A DNA stretch of 64,000 nt from Nereocystis luetkeana (Eukaryota; Sar; Phaeophyceae; Laminariales; Laminariaceae). The translations under genes were made by a program, and so were the position numbers. Of this stretch, positions 23,601-38,400 are shown piece by piece (positions within the stretch are counted from its first letter, which is position 1; each line of letters begins with the position of its first letter). The stretch is from contig JARUPZ010000003.1 of NCBI GenBank assembly GCA_031213475.1, forward strand, positions 13,944,869 to 14,008,868. The letters run 5' to 3'. The notes under the pieces were generated by a model. It saw nothing but the letters and a program-made list of their open reading frames with translations. It ran no database searches and was not told the DNA's origin.

Positions 23601-26600
23601 TAAAAAATAAAAAAAACTTCTGCACGGGGCTCAAGACACATTTGTGTGCTAGACGGTCTATGGCACTCTCTGCAAGATTCAAGTTTCACGACTGACTGCC
23701 GTGTGTCTACAATATCATACCGTTCAATTACGCCATTTAATTGCTGGTTGTGTGTCGTTGGGACATAATCATGCCGTACTACGGCATCCTGACCCATGCA
23801 AGTTGAACGGATATGTTTCAACAGGTAGGTGTCGAGACAGGCTCGGTGCGGGCGTCGATCAGCGGGGGGGAGTTCCGCCTTCATCCTGCAGGTATTATTC
23901 TCCTTCGGCCACTACCCGCGTTTGAACTGAAACAAGTCAACGTGGAATGAACGACTGACGAATGACGACTAACGCCTAACGCCATCAACGTCATCTGTCA
24001 GCGAAGTGGTTGGCTGGTGTGGTCGACGGCAGATCGTATGTGCATATATACTCGTAGTGTTGATAGGTGAAAAGAATACTATCCTTATCACATGGACCAC
24101 ATCCAAGAGCAGTGTCACTATATCTAGCAATCCCAGATAAATCGTTTCGAAGGGTGTTCTCTTACGTATGAGGGCACATACCGTTCGCAGGGGTCTCGTT
24201 CGGCTCTATCCGAAGCACAATTCTTTATATATATCGCTATATGTATGCATTGCAGTATAACGCGACGCAACGCATGTGTCTTTCTTACCAGAGGCCGACC
24301 TCGTTCTGGACGGTAGCGAATCAACAGATGAGGACGACGTCGCAGAGCTTTCGCTAAGGTTCGAAAAATGATTTAGTCCGAGATGTTTTCGATCCTACCA
24401 ACGAAAACGATAAGACGCTGAGCACGTGAACTGGGGGATACATAGCGTGCTCGGTACAGTACATCAGAGAGTGCGCGGATCTAAAAAAATAGAATATCTG
24501 CTCGCAAACTGCTCTGCTACTGGGAACCTATAGAGGGATGCGCGCAAGTAAGTGCAGAAGATCAGCCGAATGCTTTCAAGCAAACTGACCGCCTTCCACG
24601 GTTGAGGAAATGGCGCCGTAGTGCCATGTACTGCGGGGGTGTTGCGAGGCCCTTGCCGAACTTGTTTGCTTCTTGGAGAAGCCCAGCTAAAGTTTGCTTG
24701 GGACAATTGGTGCAGGTACTCCTGGGCGTGTTCAAAGAACTGCTCCACTCTCTCTGGCGAATACACCGCCGGTGGTAGTGAGGTCTTCACGATTCCGGCC
24801 GGGTACTTACGTTCAGACACGGTGAGGAGCTCGGGTCGGGAACGAAATGTCAACATGTTCATAGGGCAGACGAAAGACATGAAGTACATGTGTCCTAAGC
24901 GTGCGGACGAAGACGTCACGTTGTACTATCGCATGAATTTGTCAACACTCGTGTTCATGCTTCGCGCTACGTACCACCCTCCAGCATATACCGCGCCGAC
25001 GCCGTTTTTGCAGGTGTACGAGTTCTCTCTGAATGTAAGCAAGGGGGCTGGCGACGCTACAGAGGTGTACCGTCTATTTCGGTCTGACGTGGCGACCGTC
25101 CAAGTGCAGGCGAGAGTCTTGTGTGTCGCGATTCGCTGTGCTCGATCCATCTTTCCTTTCCTGGAGACGTTTCACCATGTCGACGATTCTGGAGTACGTA
25201 CGTACCCACCCCCAACACCGGCCATGCTTGGATCTTTTCTTGATTCGGAATCCAACACTCGCAGACCTGACTATCATAACAACGCAAGTTAGAAGTGGGG
25301 GCCCTGTACGGACCACTCCAGGCATCGATTTACGAAATCCATGTTCACAGACGAGACGTATTGGGCGCGTCATGCAATAGACAATGTTTGCGGTGTCATC
25401 GTGAGTGCACGTGCAAGTACCACCTTACCACCTACGTGGGGTCGCGCGGAGTCCTCCAGGTTGTCTCCTACGATGCCCCTGACGTTGTTGTGTGGCCGAA
25501 GGAAGACATTGACAAGCACGACCCGACCTCAAAGGTGGTACTCTATGGCGGAGTAGCCGACGCATCTTCAGCCCACGAGTTCCTGTGGTCGCAGGTGAAT
25601 ACTTATGTTCGGCTCTGTTGTTGCCTGTAGCATAACTCGAATTGACCTTCTGAGTGAGCTATTCCTTTCCTTGTGGGAACATCGTTTGCGCTGAGATTAT
25701 AACCGCTACTTCCTTCGCCGGATGTGCCGGATACGCACAGGAGAGCGGCGATCTTCCTATGGAAGCAGACGACTGGAGTACGTATTTCTCCAGCTCTCAA
25801 ACCGGGTGCGTGAGAGTTGTAGGTCTGCTACTCTGGAGCCATCCCACGGTAGGGGTGCACCAGAAATTCCTGATCCCCTTACATCAGGTGCTCAATATCT
25901 CACCCAGTAAAATACTTGGAAGAAATTTGTTAGCGCCACCCGACCGGCACTTGTATGTGCTAGCCCTAAAACGAACACACGAGTAAAATTTTCATCCTAA
26001 CTGGTGGTTCTTCACTTAGGGAACCCAGTCGGTCAGAAAAAATTGGCCCCAACTGTTCAACCCCTACCGTGGGGTGGCTCTCTGCTCGGCAACGAAAAGG
26101 GTTGCCTTCCTCCAAGCCTTGGGCTGCCATGTATATATTGGTACGGCGACTACGACGGCCTAGCAGCGCTTGCGGTTGGTGTAATGCACCAAGGCCTTAG
26201 CTCTCAAGCCACACTATTACGGGGGACCATAGTGAATAGGACCAGATAGTGATAGTCAAATTAGGTAAAAATATAGGTTTTCGTGCGTACCGTAGGTCCT
26301 ATTTGCCATGGTCCCCCGTAATAGTAGGGCTCAAGTATATGAATGCACCGGTATGCTTGAAAACAGCGAACTCCCCGTGCAACCCGTTCGCAGGGTAAAT
26401 CTCGTGATCCGGCCTAATGTGCTCACAAGCGGATCTTCATACGTCTTTCGCCTATCCGCGACCGATTCAACGTCAAACAATGAAGGTAGGCGTCCCGCAT
26501 CGATCATTTTTTTAAGTCATACGCTATTGGTAGGTGCTGTCACGACCCTTTCTTACGTATTACGGCTAAGTTTATTCATCGCAGATGCGCCGGACTTGCC

Positions 26601-29340
26601 GATCTCCTCGCTTGGAATGTGCCGACAACTTTCAGCGAGGGATTTGTGCGCTAACCGACTAGAGCGTAGGGACGTGTCGGACAAGGCCTTCACCACTAAA
26701 TCCACACTCTGTACATTCATCTACGGTACATGGTAGATAAATCATATTAATAGTTCGGGCGTTCGATTTTATGGGAATAGCGGTCAAACCTCTTAAAAAA
26801 TCACAACTCCACATGAATGACGAGCTACACATAGCCACACGAATGACGAGCTACACATAGTGTCAAGCTTGGCAATGCACATCATAGCGGCGTCCAACAC
26901 GGCTACAGTAGTTAGCTCTTGACATTTCCCCACGTTGCACCACCTGGGCTATCATAAAGCAATGCTCCTAATTACGTCATTCTCCGCGTGAAGGCTTCGC
27001 CCAGCTGTCGATCGTGGTCAATTCTTCCCCCTACGGTGGGCGCGTTGCTGCCAACCCCGCTGCCGGAACTGCTGCGTTGGATACCTTCGTACTTGAGGCT
27101 CTGGATTGGACTGATGACGCCGATGACCTCCCGCTAGTCTTCTCCTTCTCGTACTTCAACGGGGAGGTGAGCGTTGGGTCTCAGGTTGCTGATATGCCCA
27201 CTCAAATTTGTTTATCCGCGATTCTGTTATTTTTCGGCGAGAGGCATTGACCCCGTGGATAATCGTCACCGATTGTTACGGCAATGAGGGTAGTAATCGT
27301 ATCACCTGTGGAAGCGGGGAGTTATCGCTATTGGTTGGATCATGCGTCTTCATGTGGATTGGGGCAATCCCGCAGTCCCGCGGCTGGGTGTACTCCAACG
27401 GCCCATACCTCATGTCCAAGGGCTATTGATGACAATGGTCAAAGAAAAATATTTTGTTTTCGACTGTCTCCGTTATTGTAGGAGCCCTCATTTCGTGGGT
27501 ATATGCAGGTTGTCCAAGAGCCATTGTATGGCCTGTCGACGTACGCATCGGAGTCCCCAGAGTGGAAGGGGGTCTTACCTCTCGGACGATCTACGGACAA
27601 CTACACGGTTTCAATAGCAGGTTCATTGCGGTCTCCCCTAGAGGAACGCCGGCACAACCGGTAGCGTTGATGGTCGCTCCGAAACAAAAAATCGCTACAT
27701 CAGACGAAACCGATCGGGAGAATATTTTGTCAACGGCAGCAGTCACGTCTGTCGTCAAGTACCTGTCGAGATAGCAGTCCGATGCGATTGGTCTGCACAA
27801 AAGAACAGATGGAAGAAGCGGCGGCTTGATGTTTGCGCAAGTTTATAATATACTGTGTTTTTTTACCACACGCCTATCCGTCTGCGAAAACACTGGAGCA
27901 GGGCATATTTCAGACGTTTTGGGCGCATCAACGACCGGCTACAGCGATGGCAATGGAAACGGCGTGTCTGTGCGTGTCACGAGGTGGGCGGCATCTTCGA
28001 GCGACACGGTGAGTTTATCACCGTACCAAACAGCATAAGCATGTTGCAAGACGCCCCTGCACTCCTGTCCAGGGTCAGACTGGAACCCGCATACCTGTGG
28101 AAGTCTCACTATTGCTACTAGAGTGCGAGTGGCGGAGGACTCCTAGTGGGAGTTCTGCATAATACCTTTAGGATTCCAGTATTGCAGTGGTCGGGGCGGG
28201 CAACGCGGCTGTTCAACGACGTACCGAATGCGTTCGCGACGCGGACAGTCATGGTAGACAGGTGGCAGGGAGCGATGGGACAGTCTGGCGCAGAAATTCA
28301 CATTTATGTTCCAGGTTTGGACTTAATTTACGTACGGATAGTGGTTGGTTTTGAGGCGTTCCACGATATGATAGAGGTGTCACATATAAGGGAGCAACTT
28401 TCTGAGCCACCGCGGCGTTCTTGCCGGGCGCCAGCTGAAGGGTGAGTATTTTTGAGGAAAATGCAGACGTACACGTACAAGATGCGTGTACTATCAGTCG
28501 TATTAATATATTGGTCCCCGTTGAATTCCACAGTATTCCTTGGGGGGACACATGAGCCAAAGAAAAAATAGAGCGAACCTCTCACATTAGAACGCCTCTT
28601 TTGGGCAGCATTCAATACGTTATGAAACAACCCTAACGACAGCCGTCGTACACTCAGTTAGGTTTTGCCAGCCGACCGCATGCGCCCCGCTGGTGTTCGC
28701 GTTTTTTCGTGGGATGGAAACGTTCTCATCCTCGAGCGCTTCCTCACAACGTCTGAGACACAGTCAGAGGGGAGCTCCCGACAGCTCAGTCGTCGTACCA
28801 AGTACCAGGTATACATACGTAAAGGCCAACCGTGTGCGACCGTCAACACGCAGCGTTAAAATGTTGGACTCCTGACGCGAAGACGTTGCAACACCAACAC
28901 CAACACACCGTAGCATGTGCAGCACCCGCGAAGGCTATCTGCAGGGAGGTTCCCACACATGACACTGTTGCATAAGCGCGAATGGGGCATGCTTTTGAAA
29001 GGGACGATAGGTGCGTTGACAACTCTCGGAGTATACGATACCACCCGTGGCCCCCGTACGTTGTAGCTGCGGCCACGCTCCGCTGGCCATAGTCGCAGTT
29101 CGTCGGATCATCGCTCAACTTGATTTCAGCTACTTGCTTTAAAAATGAAGGAGGGATCCATCGCGGCGTTTTCAAGCGAGTTCTTCGGAGCCGTCAGCGA
29201 CGCGGAGGAGGAAATGCCGGGTGAGACCACGTCTCTCGTACGCGCCTTCGCCTCCGTGCTGGTGCAAGAGCTCAACGAAACCGCCTCCTCCTCCAGTGGT
29301 GTAGAGAGTCACGAGGTGCGTTCGTTCCGCGCGGTGACGT

Positions 29341-29407
<67 letters not shown>

Positions 29408-32400
29408 CTGCAGAGGAGACAGGCGCATCAACGCCCGAAAGGGGTATCTCTGATGGCCGTGATCGTAGTCATTCTTGCGTGGGGTTTCAACACGCGATGC
29501 CCCCCCGCTTAGGCCAAACTTTCTGGTACTCATCGAGCGGATTTCTGTACCGTGTTTCAACACAAGTGGAACGGCACGAAAGCTACACGCCTACTCTGTA
29601 CCTGAGGCTTACCGCCTGTTTATTATATAGTAACCATAGCGATCCTTGTAAAATACGTGCAGGAGCTATTTGGAGCCATGATTGGTGCCGTGACGAACGA
29701 CTATGAATCGCTGGACTACACCCCCGAGACAGCGACGAGTGTATTGGGCGTGTTGGTGGTCCTCTCCGGTGCCAGCGAGACCATCGGGTTGGCCTCGAAG
29801 GTAGATATGTATTTTCTGATACAACAAATTCCGAACGCATGCCCCTGAGAGAGCGCAGCCGTCCCCCCCACACTGTAACTCGCAAGCCATCGGAAATCAG
29901 GGACAACATTGGAGTTCTGAACCCAATTCTGGAACGGACAACTACCGATTGGCGCTCGACTAACCCAGTCACAGGGAAACAATGAGTAGGTTCTGCTAGC
30001 CTCGCAAAACCTATATTTCTTCGGAACCATCCTGCCTGGTCAAGCAATGTGCGAGGGGGGGGAGGGGGGGTGATATCGCCCACCCTGTGAGCCGGTAGCG
30101 TGAGTTGCGTATCCCGTTAAAACAGCTCGGTACTACTGCGTTGCTGGGTGCCCCCCGTGTATGGTGCGGAATGGAAATGCCAATTATGTCCTACTGATGG
30201 GTCTAACCTCGTCCTGATTGTCACCACTATACCGACACCTATGGTCGCCTGCTTTGACTATTTTAGGATGCCCTTATCTCTTCGGCGGCCACGATTCTCG
30301 CGGATGCGACTGAACACGGCAATGGGGACTCTGCCGTGTTAGATCCAGTGGAGCAGGTCCTGGATGGCGTTCTCGGCAGCACGGGAGATGAAGACGACCT
30401 AGACGACAACTTCGCAGACAAGTGGGCCCCCTGCCAGTTTTCCAATTGAGAGGCGTGTTGCGGTGGGGGGTGCACCCACAATATTCCCGAGGATTCTCAC
30501 TTAAGGAGTTCCACAGCACATACCACCGAAAAACAGACTTCAGGAAAATCGTACTCATCACCCGATGATGAATCCCATTGCCTAAATATTACACAAAAAA
30601 GGTGACGACAAAACGATATCGGACAGTGCCCTTAAGGTGCCTCCCTCGGTCACAAATGTTTAGCCCGAAAACGTGCTACGTCTATCGCGACACGCATTCT
30701 GACCCGAACACGAATCCTGAACTCGTAGGCCATCGTTGTTGTAACGTCTATGGTAGCTCCGGCCCGAAGATACCGGTATACTGCAGTACTGCAGTCGTTC
30801 ACGTCATGCAGGAACCGTTTCACCACTATTGATATATGTGGCCTCTGCAGCTTGCCTACGATGGTGAATTCTATCATGAGCTTGATGGAGAAGGGTTTGG
30901 AGGACGGAGAGGAAGCCGGCAAGTTCGACAGCGCCTACGTGGATGTGAGCTGTGTCGTCACTTCCGACACGGATGGCATGACCTTCGCTGCTGGTGAGCG
31001 CGCCTGTCCCAACACTGCACCAATGCAGCGTTTCTTTCATCAGGCATCGCCGAGCGTTGTTAACTCAATACCGCTCGCTGGTAAGTGTGCTGCCCCTGTC
31101 TGCCGTGTACGCGGGAGATGTACGGTGGCCCACTTAGAGTATACGCCCTACCAGTATTAATTAGCAGCACTGCTCAAAGGGTTTGGAGCTGACTAGATCA
31201 GCACACGCCAAGACCACATGGAAGAACCCGACAGCCGGGACGAGCTTCGTATTTATCGCTCAGGACTAGCAAATAAGTATCTAGAACCGCTTGCTATACT
31301 AGATGGTACATGGGGAAGCAATCGTGGTCCGGGTATTCCACCTGCAGGCAGGCACTCACTTATATATCGTGGTCGACAACACAACAGGAACGTCAAAGGT
31401 ATCCTTCGCCGAAGAAGAAGCGGAATCTTCGACTGAGAGGCGAAGGATGGCGGCTTCGAGCGTCGCGTCGCCCACGAGACGGGGCGAAACTGGGGCTAGC
31501 ACGTCTCATGTTCATCGCCGCCGTCGCCTGGCGCCAATCGAGACTGCTGCCACGTCCGCGGTCGCTGTGGGCTCCATCCAATTCGCTGTCAACGGCAGAC
31601 CATCGGACGGGGTGCAGGGGGGAGTGACAAGCGTCAGGCTCACCAACACCGACGATGGAAGCGTGAGGGTCGAGCATAGGCAGCAGAAAAATTAGTGATA
31701 TCACCCCCTGTAGAGGGATTGCATGTACGGAACCTCACGGGATATTGTGTGTGTTACCAATACTTTGCGATCGCTGTCTTGCGCAATGAGAGGTTGAAAC
31801 AGTCCATGCACTCATGGCATACACTTTATAAATGCCTTCAGAGTAGTGACTACAGCTATAGCCAAGGCAAATAATTTCCTGAGGTGAAAACCGTCCGACG
31901 TGTCGTTGTTCCGTGATTGGTCCAAACAGGACATCGTATTGCTTGCTCCAGCAACCATCACGATGACTGCGCGGCTAACGTCCGCCTCGGAGACTCCGTG
32001 GTGTGCTTACTACAATGTGGAGACCGCCGAATGGGAAGCAGACGGTTTGGTGGTGGAGTCAGCTTCGGTACACATGGCAGATGCGAGCGACGGCAGCAGG
32101 TCAGAGGTGGAAGTGTCGTGCACATCCTACCATCTCTCCGACTTCGCCGTCTCCACGACACAGTCGGACGGTGTTTTTACCCCGATTGAGTTGGTGAGGA
32201 GACTGAATGAATTGTTTTCCTAGATGGGGTTTAATGGGACGTCATCACCCAAAGCTCTTGGGGATGGTCAGTTGATTTGATGTGAGGTTTGGTTGCCAGA
32301 ACAATGCAAATCCACTACGTATGAACCGAAACCGCGAACGGTTGGGCACTCGTTTGCGCTTGGGGTGGGCATGATAACTTCAATGCCAGTACACAGACGA

Positions 32401-35400
32401 AAGCCAGTCGATACTGTGGCATCCTTGATGATAGGAAGGTGATCGTTTCCTCGTGCAGCCCCATCGTCAAAGTATTTATTGATGATGATCCGTTTGCTCA
32501 ATTGTACGACCTTCACTTTCTGCAGACCGCCGCTTTCGAGGTATTTTCAGCCATCCGGAACAGCTCCTGGTGGGGGATCATGCTCATCGTGGGGACTGCC
32601 TTGCTTTTAATCAGCGTTGCGGTGGCGGTGACAGTGACGAAAAGAGGTCGCAACGCGGAAGGGGTTGTCGCGGACAAGATCGTCGTGCGCTACGTCGAAA
32701 CTGGAGAGGTACCAGACTAACTGCGCCGCCGGTAGACTTGATGGAAATTCTGTCTTGTACGCCAATTTCTCCCGAACATGTCTGGGGTCGGGGTGGCTTC
32801 CGCGCAGGGACCATCTTCTTAGCGAAGGGGTCTGTCGTGAGGCACTCCAAGCTCCATCAGCGTGCGGAGTACTCTTGGTAACCTGCAACATGCTGTGCTG
32901 GTAGTTTTTTTCTGCAATGGTGTCCAAACATGTTACGTATCGCTTCGTATCAAATTTGTTGCAGGCAACACGGAACCCTACCATCCCTGCTGTCAAACGC
33001 AAAAAAACACGCCTTGGTCCCCGGCTCGCCAAACGAAGGCGCCGCACGATGTCTGCTCGCCGACGCTTGGGCCGCAAGTAAGTACACTGCTCGACAATTG
33101 ACATGTGGGGGTATGCGCTCTTTTGTTCTGTAATACTTCGAAGTATGCTGGTTTGTTTGCTCGCTCGATCTCCATGTGCCGCTACCACGCGAAACTGTCC
33201 ATGTGCCGCTACCACGCGTAACTGTTGTCGACTACACACAGACACGGTAATTTCGGTATGGGTTCTTACTATTTTAGAGCCGAAATGAACATCGGTAAAG
33301 CGTACGCGCTTTCTTGCGCCTCTAGAACGAGCCTACTCGTTCGCGTTCAGCGGGGATGAACAGTGTTACCTTCTTTTCGTGATAGTGCACTCTTTCGCGT
33401 GTGCAGCAACAACAGCCAAAACAACGCGCGTTCGTCAGCCTCGCAGAAACTTGTCGAGCCTGGTACGAGCGTGCGTGCGCGCTGTGTGTTCAAGTGATGC
33501 AGAACCACCCGTGGGTCGCCATCGTAACGCCTTCGATGAGAAATCTCCCTCTCACGCCCACTCAGGTTAGGAAAAGCACAAGAAAGGGCGGTAGCACCGG
33601 GTATGGTCGCACACGTGGCCTGTCTTTATTCGCTGACGTTTTTGTTGCACTGTGGTTAATATCCATGTGGTGTGGCAGGACACGTCTGGCCGCACACGCA
33701 GCGATCGCTTCCGTTTTCCTGTCCTTTACCATACACAGGGTAGGTCTGCCCGTAGACACGTTAACCACTTCCGCAAGCGTAGTAACGGACGAAGCGACGA
33801 CGTTTATTCGCAAGTTTGACTATGCACTCCGATGTCGGGCATCTGAATCAACTTGTAATTCCAGAGACGGGATCAGTCAGTCTTAAAGCTGTCGCCACGT
33901 GCAAGTCGGCGAACCCATGCCGAATACGAGCGAGTCAACGGTTCTTGTTGAGGCCGTGAACAGAAAAACGGTACTGTGGTCACTGGGTTGTTTCGCTGCG
34001 CCAGACATTTGCGCCCTTTCAATTCCACCCGCTCCCCTCGTTGTTTTTTAATCTGAGTACTCCTACGGTTTCAGCGGTGAACCTACGACATTTTCGAGGA
34101 GAGTGGTGTAACTCTGATGTCGCACAACCTGCGTGCGTGCCAGCTGTCATTGCTTCTCTTCGCACAAGTCATGGTTCAGATGATGGTGGAGGCAGCCTTT
34201 TCCAGCAACGCCACGAGCCTCAACGTCAAGGTTGCACAAGTTATCGTTGGGTAAGTTCTTGCACCAGGGAAATGTTTCAGACCTGTAGCTGTGGAAGATG
34301 ATACGGGTGTAGCTATGGAAGTTGATACGAGCGTTCAAACCGTGCAATAAAACTCGCCTTGTACGTGAGGCCAGGCGTTCCCATCATCCTACGAGGTACC
34401 TTAGTAATGCATGGACATTCGGTACTCGCCTGCTGGTGCTCTATACGTCACAAGCATTGACTGCTCTGGCCAAAGACGCGTGGTGTGGGCCCCCGCCTGC
34501 TGCGTGTCAGAGCAACCGATCGATGATACGTTCGCCTGAATCAGTCGTGTTCCAGCCGATGTCACAACCGTGACCCCCTCGCGCCTGCTTGCCAAAGAAT
34601 ACCGATGATACCTCTACCCCCGTGTATAGAACGCCTGTATCGTTGTATGATATGACGCGAGTCGGCGCCTCTACCATTCCTGATGCAACCAGGTCTGTGG
34701 CAACCATACCGGGCTCCATCATTCTCCCCCACCTTTTCGAAGCCGCGGCTACACCGCCACAATCGAAAACGACGGACGAGCAATGGCACAGTGCTGCCGT
34801 GTCGACCAACCCACAGACCCGCAGAACAGTCGAGAGTGCACCCCGTTCCGAGAAAGGGTGAGCCATCCAGCACCCGTGCGAACATTTTGTTCTTCGTGGG
34901 AGCACGCAAGCACCTGTACCCGCTCCTCCGCCCTACGGTAATCCCTCGTCGACTCGCCACAGTCCGATACATTTTTTACGATTTCGACTACAAGAGACAC
35001 CAAATAGCATTTTTTGCCGAACGCTGTGTATCCCACGTACGACGCAGTGGGGTGGGATTGGACGATAGCGTGGCATCAAAAACGGCAGCTTGTGAGGATA
35101 TGGGGGGCGGAGCCGTTAAATCAAGGCACCACGACAACGCGCTTCTCGCATTGCTTCAGCTCATACAGTCGGCGGCACCCTCTCCTTCGAGTTCGAGTGA
35201 TCCTGAAACACGCCGTGGGGATATCGGCCGCGAGGCAGTTCGGGGAAGGTAAACCCTTAGTATTGCCTTTTATAGATGGGATACCTATCCGTGGTTTGGC
35301 CGGACTATATGATAACTCTCTTTACCTCATATTGACAGGGTGTATCCCTTGCATATCGCAGCGTATGCGGGAAATGATTGATCCCATATTAAGGAAGTTT

Positions 35401-38400
35401 GGACGAGACGACTCTCCACCTGACCGGTGATCAATTGCCGAGACAATGGAACGGGACAATGAAGCATGGGCGGGCCACGGGCCGGCGAAGAAGGCCTCGT
35501 CCGGTCCAATACTTACATAAAGTAATGAACGGCAGGGAGACAAAACAAGCAAAAAAATTACAATCAAAATAGAGGGCCCTAAGTAATGGAACCACGCATT
35601 CGATCTGAATCTCTCAGAGTTGATAACCCAGAGATGTTAAGTCTCTTCTTTTCTCCCGGACACTCGCGGGGAGAGTTACAGTAGTCACGCAATGCTTGAG
35701 ACCATTCTGTTCACTCGGCAGTAGTATTCACAGGTTTTTGTACCCGGGTCATTTGCTGGTAGTAACCGTGCACTGAGACATACGATACGCCAGCCAAGCA
35801 TCCACTCAGCGCGGGGGGGGGCATACCAGGCGAGGACCCCCTGCCGGCGCAGGAGGTATCCAACCCAATCCTTACGTTACACACTATGATCCACGGTAGG
35901 GAGAGATAATACGTTAGTACGTTAGACGGTGCGATTGAAAACGTTTTTTGTTTTTATTATTTTCGTATCGTTCAATATTTAGTTTAGGCATGCATTGCGA
36001 GTACTCGTATGGATATTTTGAACAAAAATAACCCCTATGCGTAGTGTAAGGGTACCCGCTACAGCCTCTTGGGAACTCCCCCAGAGGGATGGGCTGCTCT
36101 TACACCTTCCCCGGTGTTGCCCAGCAGTCCCTCGATATGCTGAAGGTTCCGCTAGAGAAAAAAGCTTTTGACATAGAGTCGCCTACAACACCACTGCGAA
36201 ATGGGAACTACATATTGCCTCACGGATCGCCTGGAACCTACCCGAGCGCGTTTCGTGACCTTCTTGCAGGGGGCTTGTCTTTGCGTGTCTAACCCAGATT
36301 TTGATCGACCTGGTCTGCGTGGCACTCGCTGCGGTCTCTGGGTCGGATGCACTCCTGGGTCAGGTCCTCATTGCTTCGTCCGCGGCGAGTGTTCTTCTGG
36401 CGGCGCTGACGATAGGTGACAGCGGCAACGAGTGGCAGATCTATAATACCCTCCTCCGCGTTCACATCAAGCGATGTGTGTTGTTCGCTTCTTCGAGAAG
36501 GAACAGTTGTGCCACGCGAATAATCATAAATGAATCATTCCCCACCCTCTGTTCACGGTGGGACGAATCCTGGGGTACTTGAAAGCTGCGGCCTAAACCC
36601 CAAACGGAGTACTGTAGGCCAACCGTTTACATTCCCGTGCTTCCTTATGTACGGTGGAAGTTTCCCCAACTGGCCATCCACGTTGGGGTAGGCTGGATGC
36701 CCGCCTTCCCGCTGTCGTCCTTGGGTCTACCACGAGTAAGAGGATAGCGGGGGGCAACGAGCAACGGGAGAAGATCTGGGCCAACGCGTCCGGTCAACCG
36801 TTCGTTGTCACAGGCCTTCGCCGAATACCTTGAGTCGTGTTTGCGGAAATAACATTACAATCATCATCTGTGTGGGTGAGGGAAGGCAACATGACTCCAG
36901 ACCGTCGAACAGTCTGGGAGTGGGAAATTTGGGCGGGACCACAGGCCGGAGAAGGAGGCCTCATCCAATCCAATAGAAACATTAAGCGTTCAGCAACCGA
37001 GAGAAATATTCCAACGATTACATCGCGAATCTATCGGACAGAGCCGACCTTTGGAGCAACGGTTGAAGCAACAACTTTTGTTGTATTTACTGAGAAACTC
37101 TATGAAACGAGGTTAGTTGTGCACAAGTTCGCGCCAAACCACCCACCCACCTCACGTTCGGGTATTTTGTTTATTAATATAGCAGTGGTTGCGATCATTC
37201 CCTGGTGCTGCTGCATCTCTGAATGCACCTTCTGCGGGAGCAGGAGGCCGCGTCCATTCCAACACCTACATGAACGATCAGTAACCGTGGGAACAAATAC
37301 AGCAGGATCTACAGTATTTTTCCCGACGATCCCTAGTTCGTTAGCCGTTGCAATCCCAGCGGAAAAGACAATCGCTTGGGCTAGCGAAAGCTTTCCTTGC
37401 AGTGGCCCTGCGCGGTAATCGTTATCCAGCGAATGTGAAGGTGCGTAAACTTATTTGGAGTTTGCTGTTCTGATCTCCCGGATGCGCTTATCTTGTATCT
37501 GCTGACTTCCGCATGTTTCCATTTCGCAGACGCCGTGCTTGCAGCTAGAACATCCATGTTCTCTTTGCTCAACTTCAAAGCTGTGTTCGGGCTAGCCTTC
37601 GCCAGGATCTGCGTGAGTCTGTTGCAGGCGGTGGTGGCCTTCCACGACATGCAGATGAGGACGGGGACTGAGACAAAAGAACGCCAACTGGAGGCGTGCA
37701 TATTTGTTTTCGCCGTGTTGAAGATTATCGCGTGCTACACGGTACGATCGCTTGTCCCACAAGGGGAGCCGCTCGGCTTATACTCGGATACTCTGGTGCG
37801 ACACTTGAGCATCCGTGTCGTTGCGATAATCGTGCACCGAACCAGCGAAGCGCCGACACTCCGGGGCACCCGCCTCGTTCCGCCTTGTTTCGAGTTTTGG
37901 CATACTTCGTGCCAGGTTCACTTCCATGTATCCTATTGCTCTCTGCTCACGAATGCGAAGAGGCACGACTCCTTAGTTCGATTTCAGCCCCGTGTTACAG
38001 ATCTGACGTCGACCTTTCCCCGCAACAACAAGTTGACACTCGTCCCTTTTCGGCTGCACGAGCCCGTTGCACTGTGTAATTTAGGCGGTAGGCCCGGGGG
38101 CAGGTTTTGATGTATACCAGAGCGTGGGATGGAAGCAAGCACACCCGCCATGCCGTATACCACCCAACTTGTACTTTCGTTACTGCCTGGAACACGCCAG
38201 GGCGAGATGCTCCCGAGTATGGACGCAACGAACAAGACCTCCATGTCTCGGGTGCGCTATGCTAGTCTCTTTGTTGAAGAACGATACACACAGTAGTACC
38301 AAGTGTTTTCTCTTTGGGTTGGCGTTTGGTGGCAGAAGTGGGACCCTGTGCGGAAAACGATTTGGGGGCGTGATATGGTCCACTTTTCCACTGTATCACC

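Noticed and set aside
29309..29453. Coding poly-Ser tract
   Set aside because: A donor conserved in both copies (GAG|GTGCGT) precedes the CAG run, so it is more likely intronic.
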